Positions 25,456-37,998 of a stretch of 64,000 nt of DNA are shown piece after piece. Source of the DNA: Tetrahymena thermophila SB210 (lineage: Eukaryota > Ciliophora > Oligohymenophorea > Hymenostomatida > Tetrahymenidae); the NCBI RefSeq assembly GCF_000189635.1, contig NW_002476559.1, forward strand, positions 1,798,001 to 1,862,000. The letters run 5' to 3'. Position numbers and translations under genes: made by a program. Under the pieces are notes generated by a model. It did not search any database, was not told the DNA's origin, and saw nothing but the letters and a program-made list of their open reading frames with translations. The stretch's first letter is position 1; the number at the start of each line of letters is the position of its first letter.

Positions 25456-27120
25456 TCAAAATGGCCTAAAGTTATTTTTCATATTTGCTCTGCCCTTTTT
25501 TTTGCTTTACTTTTTTTGATTTAAAAGAAAATTAAATAAAGTTTTATTTTTTAGTTAAAAATTATTTACATCATTTGATTCATTGTTTTCATCATCCATA
25601 AACATTTGATGAGCTTCTTCATCCATCTTAGAATTAAATTCTTAGCCATTATTTAAAATATCTATCTTCATTTAATTTAATAAATCTTCATCAGTTTTTG
25701 TTATCACTTGAAGACTTCCTTCTTCGCCAACAGTAATATAAACATTGTCATCTATTTTCTTGATTTATCTAATTTATTTTGTGTGTTCAGTTTTTATGAC
25801 CCTGCAGACTTATTGTTAGATCTAATCATCAACCTTTCTAATTATTCTCTCTTCGACATATCCTCTTTTATGTTAAAATAATATTGAGTAAGTAAATGAA
25901 TAATTCAAATTTATTTTATTATATTTTAAGTTACTTACTTTTGCTTTCCTACTAAAATTTTAAATTCATTAATATTGGTATCATTGTAAGCATCAATAAG
26001 ATAATCTTTGTTGAATTCATTCTATTTATTTATTTATTTATTTATTTATTAATTCATTAATATAATTTTAAACAATTTAAAAAAGTTTGCTTTCATTAAA
26101 TCTAAGACAAAATAAAATTATAATTTTTATAGTTGCTACAAATTATCAAAAGATTAATTCTAATTTTGTATTATTTTTGATCAGATTGTTTATTTGTATG
26201 TTTGTTTGTTTGTTTGCTTGCTAATCTTTATTTAATAAAATTAATTTACGTATTCGATTGCATTGATGTTTTGCATAATTGTTTCAGTTTAGCTATTCAT
26301 AATGAAGACAGAATCAACAGTGGTTATTCCATAAACTATTTCATTATTGATATAACCGCATCTATCTACGGGTTAATCGGTTCTGATGATTGACTAGCAG
26401 GCTTCTTCTTCGTTTTATTGAGAAAGATCAAATAAGCAAAGGATTCCATCTAAGCTGCTACTTACAAACTAGGTTGGAATATTTTCATTGAATTTGACAC
26501 ATGTAACTTCCTCATTATGAGTTTCATTGAATTAATTTCTTTGCTTCATAGTTCTAAGATCCCTAATTAATATAAGAAGTATTAATTAATTAATCTAATC
26601 AAATCAAATCAAATAAGTGAGATTTTTCTATACCAGAATACAATTCCAGATTCGTTGGCACCAGCTAAAATGTGCTTTGATTTAGAAATTGAGTAGATTT
26701 CATGATTAACTATTTATTTTAAAATTATAAAATGCTTATTTATTTATTTTTTCTTTAACTTTATTTTTTTTTACGATTAAATGCTTTAATTAACTTATTA
26801 GCCTTTAAATCATACAAACGACATTATTTGTCATTTGAACATGTGTATAGAACATTCTCGTTGATGAATATATCATTTATTCTTTTTGTGTGCTTATTCT
26901 CACCCATCATCCCTCCGAATTTGACATATCCGTCTTAAGCGAGAGTGAAGTAGCCTATTTCAAAATTAGATAGTGCACAAAAGATGTAATTTTTGTCTTC
27001 TGTCAAATCAAACTTCAAAACATACTCTTCATCTTCTAAAATTTCTCCCTCACATATGTTTTTATTTTCAACAAAGCAAGCTTTTTTTGAGGTCTTGAAA
27101 GACTAAACTATTGATTCCAT
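25456..27120 (-). CDS. WDR89: WD40-repeat protein, WDR89-like
   Basis: Exons 27120-26775, 26709-26634, 26562-26250, 26021-25939 and 25864-25456 give 408 residues, or 388 if a further 60-bp AT-rich segment (25510-25569, GTAAAT to AAG) is also spliced out, which seems likely. WD blades include HTKRINDIFI with CSNDKQCRLYDL, HILAGANESGIVFWDLRT, and HNEEVTCVKF with SSSLDGILCLFDLSQ. The segment after the third blade (NEEEACQSIIRTDQPVDRCG) and the basic tail KKKGRANMKNNFRPF match the arrangement in WDR89. WD40 propellers are protein-binding scaffolds; WDR89's molecular role is not well established. The start MESIVQSFK is the first in-frame ATG after a plausible upstream region. Confidence 0.8.
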
Positions 27121-27708
27121 GTCTAAATAAATAATAACTTAAACAAACCTATCTATTTCTTATTTTAATTTTTAAGTGATTAATTTCTACTTACTAACTT
27201 ATATTCAAAATTAATTACTGTCTGTATTCAATTATTTATTTATTTAAGATTGGATAAAATTATCTATCTATTTATCTATTTATATATATATCTTGCTTAT
27301 TTCATTGACTTATTGATTGATCTAGAGCTAATCAAATCAAATAAATCCAAAACAAAAATAAATTAAATCAAATGCAAGGTTCTTTTAATATCTTATTCAT
27401 TTTAACAAATAAAAAATAAGCAATTAATTATCAATCGTATTTATATTCGTTATCGCTTATTCGTCCGCCAATTAGTATGTATATTTTTATTTTTCAGTAT
27501 AAAAAAGTAAAAAAAAATAGAATAATTTTATACTTAAACCTAACAAAAATACAATTTATTCAAAAAAGAGTCATCTACAAAAATTAATAAATTTAGTAAT
27601 GAATAGCATTTAATGTAGCGAAGAATAAATTAAGATTATTAGCAAAATTATTTTTATTATTTCTACTTATAAAACACAATTTATAAATAACATTTAAATA
27701 GCATTCAA
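27121..27708. other. AT-rich spacer
   Basis: 588 bp between two minus-strand genes. It is AT-rich with TCTA/TTTA runs near 27260-27290. Nothing gene-like is seen. Confidence 0.55.
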
Positions 27709-28050
27709 TCATTTCTGAAGCTACATAACTTAGTTTTAACTTTTATTGTTGATAATTAAAGAGGAAAGACAATATCCTAGCCCTATAGTAATAGGAAAAA
27801 TAAGAATCGATTTAAATAAAAACATACTTCCTAATCCAACAGGAATAGAGAAAGGAAGTGATTATTTTAAGTTGTCTTAACATCTTTAATTAATGCGTGA
27901 AAGAGTTTTAAATTTTTCTGACTCATAATATTACTTGTGTTCATTAACTTTTATCTAAGCATCATTTTCTTCCTCAAGCTTCTTCCTAAAAGCTATCAAC
28001 TTTAATTCTAAAAATATGTCTTCTTAATTTTACTTTTCCTTTTTACTCAT
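27709..28050 (-). CDS. Small two-helix membrane protein, unknown
   Basis: A single exon of 113 codons starting MSKKEKQNQED and ending VMQLQK. Residues 1-60 are charged and probably helical (IAFRKKLEEENDAQIK). Two hydrophobic stretches follow at about 67-81 (SIPVGLGSMFLF) and 82-99 (ILIFPITIGLGYCLSSL), each with a GLG motif, then a polar tail. G/C content is higher than in the flanks. The paired glycine-motif hairpin recalls small mitochondrial membrane-shaping proteins such as Mic10, but the match is weak and the name is not assigned. No intron is needed. Confidence 0.7.
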
Positions 28051-30086
28051 ACAAAAACTGAATATAAATATATCTGATTAGTTTGTTTATCTTGTTGTTT
28101 AAATTACTGATTTTAAATCTATTAATAGTTTTTTCTAAATCTTTCCTAAAGAACAAAAATTTATTTAATTATTTGTCTGTTTATTTGTTAATTTGTTTGT
28201 AGTTAATTTTCTGATATAAAATTATATAAATTATTATTCAAGTTTTCAAATTTATATAAAAAATAAAAGACCATTCTAATTAGTTGACATTCATTTTTAA
28301 AATATTTTATAAAAAAATAATCAATTTTATCATTTTTTCTTAAATAGCCAAAATATTTATTAAAAATATTTAGTTTAAAAATAAATAAATAAAATCAGAA
28401 ATTTAAAATTTTAGGATTTGATGTGAATTTATATGATATTAAATAAAGCAACCCTTTACTTAAGATAAAATATATTTATTTACCTTATAGTTGAAGGAAA
28501 TATTTTAAAAAATACAGTTTTATATAAGGAGAGATAATAAATAAATAAATAAATAAATAATAAAGTATTTATTATAAATAAAAGGAAGTTTTTAATTTGA
28601 TCTATGAAAATTCAAATATTTATTTTTATTTTAAAAAATTAATATAGATATTTAATTTAATTAATTAATATAAATTTATCAATTATTTCCTAAATTTAAA
28701 AATTTATATTTTTGTTGCTTTTTTCTTATCATTATTTATCTAAAATATATCAATAAAAAAATATCCTAATTATAAAGATTCTGAGTTTTTTTCACTAGAT
28801 AAATTAGCATATTTTTTTATATCTTATAAACCAATAAATATTTATTTTAATAATAATATTTATTTTGGCTTCAGAACTCTAAAATTTAAGTTTAAATTAT
28901 TTTACTATTTATAAATAATAAAGTAAATAAGTTTATATTAAAGTAAATTTCTGTAAAAAATAATTTATTCATTTATTTATTATTAATAAATGAATAGTGA
29001 TATATAAATCTGAATATTATTTATTTTTATTTAACTCTTATTAGAATAGAAAATTTCAGATACTTTGATAAAAAAATTGTTTATTTAGCTAATACTTACA
29101 AATATAACATATTTAAAATTTTAGAGCTTGTCTTAATTGCTAATTTGTTATTCATTTAGATTGGCTATTTTGAGATTTTGAAAAACAGGTTTAAAATTTT
29201 TCAATGTTTGTCTTTTTTATTTTTGGTAAAAGAAATTAATAAAATTTTCTATTGAATGACGAAAAACAATCAAACAAACAAACAAATAAACACTCCAAAA
29301 TTCTAAATATCTTTCTAAAATTAGTATAATCCATAATCAAAATTATTTATATTATAACTCTATTTTATTTTTTGTATTAACACTTTGATTTCATAATATT
29401 TATAAATTTTTATCTAAATTTATTCTTACTTAGTAATTTTAAACATAAAAAAAAACATTTTCTTATCACTTAAAATATTCAAATAATTTATTCAATAAAT
29501 TTTTAACCAGATTATTTTTATTGAAAATTTCATATTTTTAAAAGCTTTTAAGATTATAAAAAGGCTTTCTTTTTGTAATTTCGAAGTTTTGAGTATTTAG
29601 CAAATATTTTGTAATTTGAAGTGTTAAATTTAGCAATCAGTTACTCTCAATTTAAAATGTATCAATTATATTTTTACTAAACTTACCTCTCATTCTTATT
29701 AGGTTAGCTAAACTAGTTAATAATTAATTAATTTATTTATTTGTTCGTATATAAGTTTGCTTTAATTGAATTGATAAATGCAAGCAAAATAAGAGCTGTG
29801 TTTAGATGATTTTTAATTTTCTGATAGTGAATCTAATTAGCTAGTGATTTTTAATTTAAACCTTTGTGTTTTTTTGCTTTTACAAAATTTAAATTAATTC
29901 TAATCAAAAGCTTTGTCTTTAAATATCGAATTGAGTCATCTAAACAAGAAGCAATACTATCATTGATTGATTGATAATAAAGTAATAGAAGAAACTTGTA
30001 TAATATTTTGATCACAAAAATAAATAAAGTTAGAGATATTGAATACAAATAATTCTTATCTTGTTCCATCAAGGAAGTGACTTAGA
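28051..30086. promoter_or_regulatory. Divergent intergenic region
   Basis: About 2 kb separating the start of the small membrane protein gene (-) from the start of the TOG-array gene (+). It must hold both promoters. Nearly all is A/T with TAAA runs; the last 300 bp are slightly less AT-rich and may be a 5' UTR of the TOG gene. No defined element is recognised. Confidence 0.45.
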
Positions 30087-33000
30087 ATGAGGTAAGAAGA
30101 TGAAAACTAAAAGGGGAATTTATTACTTTCTCCTCCTATCTAGTAGCAACAAAAGTTCTAAGAATGTCAGAAGAAAAAGGAGTTTAAGTGGACTGAAATA
30201 GTTGCTGAGCAAGAAACTGTATCGGAATACATTCTTTCAACTATTGCTAACTGGGATAAATTTCCTTTGAATATGAAGATATAAGTGTTAGAATAATTCA
30301 ATTTAATGATTGAGTCGACTAACTTTGAGGAGGAGGAAGATATTGTTTTGAAGTCCAACTGCAATTTCATTGATATGCTTAAACATAATAATCCAAAGAT
30401 TGTCTAAATAACTCTTAAAATACTCATTCTATACACACAAAAAGCATAATCGATAAGTAAAACATTCACTTCAATCTTCATAGCATTTCAAACATATTTT
30501 CATTTACAAATACGGTGAATTGTACAACATATTCATTCGATCATCCAAATGCTTAAAATAGAAATTAAAATATTTACTTTTTTATTATTTTTTGAAGATT
30601 TATTTGCTAGAAATCGATAGAAATAACTCCATTTCTAACTAAATAACTTCGCATTATTCAAAAATAACTTAATTTTTAACAAATATTTAGATTACAACGT
30701 GCCTCATTTAGTCAGTTAGCTGATTTCAAAAGTCATGATTAGAAAGGAATTCAGAGAGGCTACAATAAAACTATTTATGCTCATATTTAATAAATGCAGA
30801 GACGGACTAAACTTTGGAATATAAGAATTATTCTCGTCTTCAGCTCCTAAGCCTATTTGTGAGACTCTTAACTTGTTTGAATTACTCTTGCTCAAAAAAG
30901 AAATAGGAATGAAGGAATTTCTGAAACAGTATCTTTCTTAAGTATACGAATACACGCAAAATCAATACTAAGAAGTAAGATCCTAAGCTCTTAAACTTTT
31001 TGTTTCTCTTATAAAAGAGTATGGAGAATCGTTTATTGTGCCTTATAAATCGAAGCTGAAGAGTAATCAAATAGATTTTGTCAATAAATAATTACAGAAA
31101 GATTCAAATGCTAATTCATTGAAATCGCCTAACATTAAATTAGCTGTAGTTGTTGTCCAAAAGAAGTAGCTTTCTAACCAAAGTTCTCATTCTAATTTAT
31201 CTAGGCCTTCTCAATCTAGCTAAGCACCAAACGAAAAACCATCAGCTGCTACTTTTAAAAAGATTCCAATCAATCACACTTAAAATAACAATAATGGAGG
31301 AGGATCTAACAATGAGGATTAAGCTATAAATAATTAAAAAATAAACAATGAATTGAATACATTATCTCGAAAGGTTATTAAACATTTTGAAAAAAACATT
31401 TTTAAGAAAAAAACTGAGCTTTAAAGTAAAAGTTTAAAAGATGAATAAATATTCAGTATGAATGACTTGTCTAGATCAAGATCTAGCATTAATTCTAAGA
31501 AATAAAAAAAGAAACATTCTGACACATTTAGCTAAGCTGATTAAGAAGACAGCTCTTATGAGAAAAACTCTGAGTTTAGCATGAAAACTAGCAAAGAAAA
31601 CAGTTTAATCGCTAATCCTCAATTAGTTTAACTCAAAAAAGCTACAAATATTTATGAAAAGGCTGTTGTTAAATCAGAATTAGCAGAAATTCTTGAAGCT
31701 GGAATAGGAGAAACTAAAAAAAAATACCATCCTAAGATTGAAATAAAAAATAGAGATAAAAAGGCATCCTCTGTTTATAAAAAAGAAAAAAGTGTTGCAA
31801 TTTCATCTAAAAAGGGCAGCGAACTAGCTTCTGTCTCTTCAAAGGCAGCAATGTCAAAATCATCATCTCAATCGTCTCTGGCTCCTATTTCAAAGAAATT
31901 CAAATCAGAATAAGATTTAGTTTTTAATAAACCAAAAGTAAAATAAGGACAAAGTGATAAACGAGTTGATGTATAAAGCAGATAGTCAATAACTCCAAAT
32001 GGAGTCGATGAAGACTCTTATTATGCAAGCCCTATTCCAAATAAATTTGGAAGCACTAAAAATTCTCCAAATAAAAATGTAGATTTAAACTTAAATACGG
32101 AAGTGAATAACATTTAATACAGCTTTTCTAAAGATCTCAGTGCATAGCAAAACGAAAGTGAGTCTGGTTATAAGTTTTTGCAAGATTTGTTGCACTTTGA
32201 AAATAAAATAAAACTTGAAAACAGCAAAATTTTTAATGATAAGTTTGTTTCAAACGATTCATCAATTCAAATTTAAGAAGAAGAAACACCTTTTGGAATT
32301 GATAATGATGACTTTTATGCTGCTCCAAATCTTGATTACAACTCTGATTCAGATTAGAAAGGTTAATTCAATTAAGATTAGTTTTCAAAGTAAAGAAAAT
32401 CTCCTTAGAAAGCAGATAATGTTACTCCAAATGGAGTTGATGATGATTCTTGTTATGCCTAACCAAACAGTGAACAAGATCTAGACGAAAGCTTATAAAG
32501 TGATAATATTTAAAATGAAGAAACGCAGCAAGGAGATGCCATGCTTCAAAAACTCTAATAAAACTAAGAAAAGTAGTAAACCAAAGTTAAAAAAGATTTT
32601 GCTAAAAAGAAAAACGAAGAGCCGAAACAAAAAAGTAGAAACTCAATTTGCTCATAAAAATCAACACCAAATGAAGATATTCAAAGATAAAAAGAGGAAA
32701 GTGAAAACAAAATGAAGTAGCAGGAAGAAGAATAATAAAATGTAGACAATGAAATGGTGCAAAGCATTGTACTACAGAAAAAGCAATACCAACTTAATTA
32801 AGATGAGCTATCTCAAAGCTTACTTCAAGTCGTAGAAGAAGAATCTAATAAATTGAGTTACGTTTCTGCTGCTAAACAACTTTCAGATATCTCATTATAG
32901 ATGAGTTTTTTTAAGTAACAAGCAGACAATAATAATGATTTGTTAAACAATCCTTCAAATATCATAGAATCAAACTATCTAGGCTAATTAAGTGATGTCT

Positions 33001-35860
33001 TAAAATTCAGTAATAGAAAGGAGCAAAACATTCCTCATTTCTACCAAGATGCCAGTGGAGCAGAGGAAGACAAAGCTAACAATATTAGCAACTTTTATCA
33101 CTTTTAAGACGAACTGAACTTTTAATCTCAGCAAAAAGAAAATAGTTAAAACCAAGAAATTAGAGGATACTTTTTTAACTAGGATTTAAAAGATATCCTT
33201 TCGGTTGTAGAAAGTGCTGAATAAAAGCATTACTTCTTTAATCAATAAAAGCTTCCATAAAATAAATAATAAAACAGTTTATCTCCAAACAGTTAGCAAA
33301 ACAACTAGCTACCAAAGCCAAAAGAATCCATTTAATAAGATAATAAAATTAAGAAAAAAAGTTCAGTACATTCACAGCGCTCAAGACAGCCTTCTCAGTC
33401 TCCTCACAAACAACAATTCTACAATAATAAAGAGAAAAACGGTATTAAAGATGAGGAAAGAGAAAATGCAAAATAAATAATAAACAAATCTTAGTAAATG
33501 AATGATACTGTGCTCAATTCTTACATTTTTCTGTTCAATGACAAATTAGTGAATAAACTTTTCCAATAGCAAAAAGATAAAATTATTTATATAGTCAACA
33601 AGGATACAGTCAATTAATGGTTTAACTCGAGAGAATATGATAACGTCAGTATCATTTCCTTTTTGATTCACTATATAGGACACTAATTCGAACGTGAAGA
33701 TTTTTCCTATCTCTCTAAATTTTGGAATTTCTAGAAATTCTTATCATTTAACAATGCTTTGATTCAGAGTCTTACAATTCATGTCATGCACTAATACTTT
33801 AAGAAAATTTAGAAATACAACTATATAAAATCAAATATTAAGCCAAAATGCTTGAGAGACACCATTAACAAACTTATTAAAATTATCCCAGTTTCAAGAG
33901 ATAAATTGTTTGATGAATCCTTTGCCTTTTTAGATTTCCTATTTGAATTAGACATTTATAACGACTATATCTTCGATGCTATATCTGAAGTCCTACAATC
34001 AAATGTCCCCAAATAAATTGTTTCGTCATTGAGAATCCTTTCCAATTTCTTACGTTTATATGGTGAAAAGCGCCTAAATTCTTTAAAACCATTTATGCAC
34101 ATCATCAAGAGCATATCATTTTCAGCAAATCTCTAAGTGAGAAATGCAGCCATTGAGTTTTACTAAGAAGCATATTCAGTAAATAATAATTTCATTTCAT
34201 TCATTCATTTTTTACCAATGAATTAAATTTTTTAGAATTTCATTTATTATTTTAGATGAATTTCTTAATAAAATAAAATAAACTTAAAATTAATTTTTTA
34301 AGAATATTTTATTAAAAATATTAATTTTAATAAGAAAATCAATAAAAATAAAATAGCTCAAAGCCATAATTTTAATTAGATATTGATTTAATTTTTATTC
34401 ATTTATTACTTAGAAATGCAACATAATTTTAATTCGATATTATTATATTTTTTTGATAATTTATAACTTGAAATTAGTTATTTATTTTATCATAAAACAG
34501 TTTTTAAATATATTTAATTTTGCTTGAAATATTTTTAAATAAAATAGCAAATGAATATCTTGATGTTTTGATTGATTATTGTTTTAAATTAATAAAATAA
34601 ATTAACTAAATTATTATTTATTGTTCAAAATAGTGGATGGGTGACTCTATCTTTGAATACACTAAGTCTTTAAAAAGAACTTAACTTTTATAACTTGAAA
34701 AGGCGTTTTCATAAGTAATTTTAAAAGAAAGAAGACCTTTGAAATGCCCAATAGAAGTGTTTTAGCCTATTATGAATGATTCGCTTTATGAGAAAGAGTA
34801 AAATATATTTACAAGCGATGTTGATGAGGAAATTTAAAAACAAGTATTTTCATTCATTTTTATTAAATTTAATATTAATTTTTTGGACAATATTTAGGAA
34901 TCATACATTAGGAAAGCTCTAGCTGTTCAGGAATGGGTTAACAAAGATGACTTGATTCAAAAAATAGTTGATGATGCTTCTAACTAATTAAAACTCAGGG
35001 AATAAAATTATTCCAATATCATATAAATAATTTTAGAATTGTTAGGTGACTGGAATAAATATTTGATTGAAAACACTCTCATTTTGATTAAAAATTTAGC
35101 ATAAAAACTTAAGAAAGATTTTTGTCAAGGCGGAATTGAGCTTTTTGAAGCTGTTTTTGAGCTTTATTCTGTAGACAAAAGTATTAACAGAGATAAAATT
35201 AGCAAAGCCTTAGTGAGTCTGTTTGTGGTAGCAGGACTTAAGCAACTGCTTAAAATAATCTTAAAAATTCTTGCAAAGAAGAGAAACATTAAAGAAATTT
35301 TAAACGTGCTAAATTTCGGATTAAGGAAAAGTGATGCTGGATGTGTTATAAAAATAATTTAAGAAGTTTAAATCTACTTGAGCGATAAAGACAGCAACAC
35401 TAAGATAGCAGCTTTTGATTTGTTTGGAGTAATAAGATACATTTATGGTAATCCAATAATTGAACAAAATCTTAATTAAGAGTATAAAAATAACAGGTTT
35501 ATACTCTAAAAGATCTAAGAGAGTCATGTTAAATGTGCTAAAATGAAAAGCTTAAGTATTCAAAAGAAGAAGTTGGAAGAACTAAAGAACTCTATCAGCA
35601 ATAGCTATTCAAACTCTGAAATGAGCACTGCTTCTTATGATAAATAATACTTCTATGTCTAAATACAAAATTGCTCTTTTTCTTCTAAGAAGGGTTAAAT
35701 GCCCATATAGTAATTCAAAATATAGAAAAAGTAAGAACTCTTGCAAAAGTAAATGTCAGAAGAACCCATTACAGAGGTCTATCAAGGATCTTTTGTCCAT
35801 GAGTTCTTGTCAGAGTAGCAAAAATAACCTCATTAAAATGAAGATGTAGATGAAATTTGA
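30087..35860 (+). CDS. TOG-array microtubule-associated protein, XMAP215/Dis1-like
   Basis: Exons 30087-30456, 30691-34178, 34634-34843 and 34898-35860 give 1676 residues. Three helical-repeat regions resemble TOG domains: about 30-260 (NVPHLVSQLISK, EVRSQALKLFVSLIKEYG), about 1060-1350 (QVRNAAIEFYQEAYSWMG then LKRTQLLQLEKAFSQV), and about 1357-1580 (SYIRKALAVQEW). The motif of VR-type helix, then G, then L-K-x-x-Q-L-x-x-L-E-x-x-F ends TOG domains in the XMAP215 family, which bind tubulin and promote microtubule growth. Between the first two lies about 790 residues of S/Q/N/K-rich, probably disordered linker carrying three copies of a short motif (see findings). The C-terminal 90 residues are coiled-coil-like and Q rich. 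TOG domains are also found in CLASP and TOGARAM proteins, so the subfamily is uncertain. Start chosen at the only in-frame ATG after an upstream TGA-containing region. Confidence 0.6.
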
Positions 35861-37998
35861 AATTAATAAAAACAAACAGTCGTTACAAACTAATTTACTA
35901 ACTATCTAAGTAATTAATTAATTACTTACTTATTTACTAACAAACTAATTAATTAAATAAATATCATAAATGCTAACTTAAATAATGTAAAACAAACTAT
36001 TTAAATCAATCAAAACTAATTAAAAATATAAATAATAATTCCAATAAATTTAAATTAAATTAAATAAAAAATGTTTATAAATAATTAAATAACTAAATAA
36101 ATAAATAAAATAATTTATTATTAACTTATTTCCATGTTCGTTTGTTCATTTTTGAAATTTATATTTATAAAACTTGAATGTATTACTAATAATAGCTTTT
36201 AAAACTATTTAGTCACTTTCTTTCTTTCAGATTTTTAAATATCTCATCATTAAATTAAAATACATACAGTACATGCTTATTTACCATCAATATTACTTAA
36301 GATATTAAATTTAATCATCATATGATTATACATATTATGAATCCTCATTAACTAATAAAGAGAAAATTAAATTAAGGTAAAAAATAGGATTAGCTTATGT
36401 TACATAATTTTTATAAGTCAAGGGGATGGTATAATTATAAATTCTTTATTGTATGTAATATGGTTTAAAATTAAATTCTTAATAATTGACTAAGCACAAA
36501 TTTTTATTTGGTTCTATGTAAGATTGAAATATATAAACAAACATATATGACTTAATAATAACAAGAAAGAGCATGTAAGTAAGTAAGTATTTAAGTAATA
36601 AAATGATAGAATTAACTTTTTCTTACTAAAATATTAATTAAGATAAAGAAATAAAATTCAGAAACAACGATTAAGAAATATTTGATTTAAACACTAAGTA
36701 AGTTAAGTAAGAAAGATGAAAATTATTATTAAGGATTAATTAATGTTATTTTAAATTATTGAAAATAGTTTTTTTATTTATTTATTTATTTTTGATAGTC
36801 TTATTTATTTTTACATAGGACAAGGAAGATAATTTACACAAAATTGCTTTGATTAATTAATAAATTTTTTAATCATAAATCCTGAAATGTTTTTGTTTAT
36901 GTGTGTTTAAGTACAGTTAAGAGCAGATTTACGAGATTTTGTTTGTTTGATTGATTGATTTTTTAAAAGAATTAAATTATTTGATAAGATAGATAGATTG
37001 ATTGATAGTTATTAGTTTTTATTTGTTTATTTTATTGCTAAGCAATTCAATGTTTATATTAATTTATGATAGTAACCAAAATTTCACAAACCAACTAATG
37101 TAAATGATACTAAGGTAAGTATATTGATATTAATGAATGTATTTAAGTGGTTGGTAGATTAGGTTAGGCTAGCTAGCTAGCTAGCTAGTTGGTAGATTTT
37201 TAAGTTTTTATGATGTATTTATGCATTTATGTATGTATGCATACTGTAAGTATTTATGTAAGATTTATTTGAAAATGAATGATAGTTTACATAAAATATT
37301 ATTTACTTATTTACTTACTATTCTAAATGAGAGAATAAATTAATGAGATATTTTAGATTGATTTGTTTTCTTTTTTTTGTTTTTTTTTCTTTTCTTTTCT
37401 TTTTTTTTTGAAACTTTTTGAATGAATTTATTTATTTATTTATTTATGAATATAGAGCATCTAAATTTTTAAATCTTAATTTATAGTATCTTTAGCTATC
37501 TTTGATAGCCAATAAATCTCAACTATGTTATTTATTATAATTATTATTATTGATTTGTTTATTTAATTTATTTACTAATTCATTTACTTAAGTTTCTTTA
37601 TTTTAAAAGTAGTTATTATGTATGTATGTATGTAATATGTTATGTGTGTGTGAGTGAATTTAGTTGAGTTAGTTATAAAATTTATAAGGTGGTGTGTATA
37701 ATCAATAGAATATTTAAAAATTAAATTGGGTTTGTAAAGTGGGTAGCGAAGAGACTAATTTTTATTTTAATATTTAATGAAATCGTGATTGATGCTGGCT
37801 TTTTAGCTTATATCTTATAAATTATAATAATTTAATTCATTCAAACGAGTAAGATATCTATCTGATAATTTATCTTCCAATCTTTTGCTTGTTCTAACTA
37901 AATAAGGCTAATCAATTAATTATAATCAGGATTAGTTTTTTAATTTAAATAACAATAATAATCATAATAATCTCAAAAAAGCAGTGCATTTCTTTTTT
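35861..37998. other. Spacer between convergent genes
   Basis: About 2.1 kb between the TOG gene end and the DP gene end. AT-rich with many simple repeats, including TAAG, ATTT, a GCTA run at 37168-37188 and ATGT near 37618. No gene is seen. Confidence 0.55.
37168..37188. repeat. (GCTA)n simple repeat
   Basis: Five GCTA units, self-complementary, so able to fold or pair as a palindrome. Confidence 0.85.
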
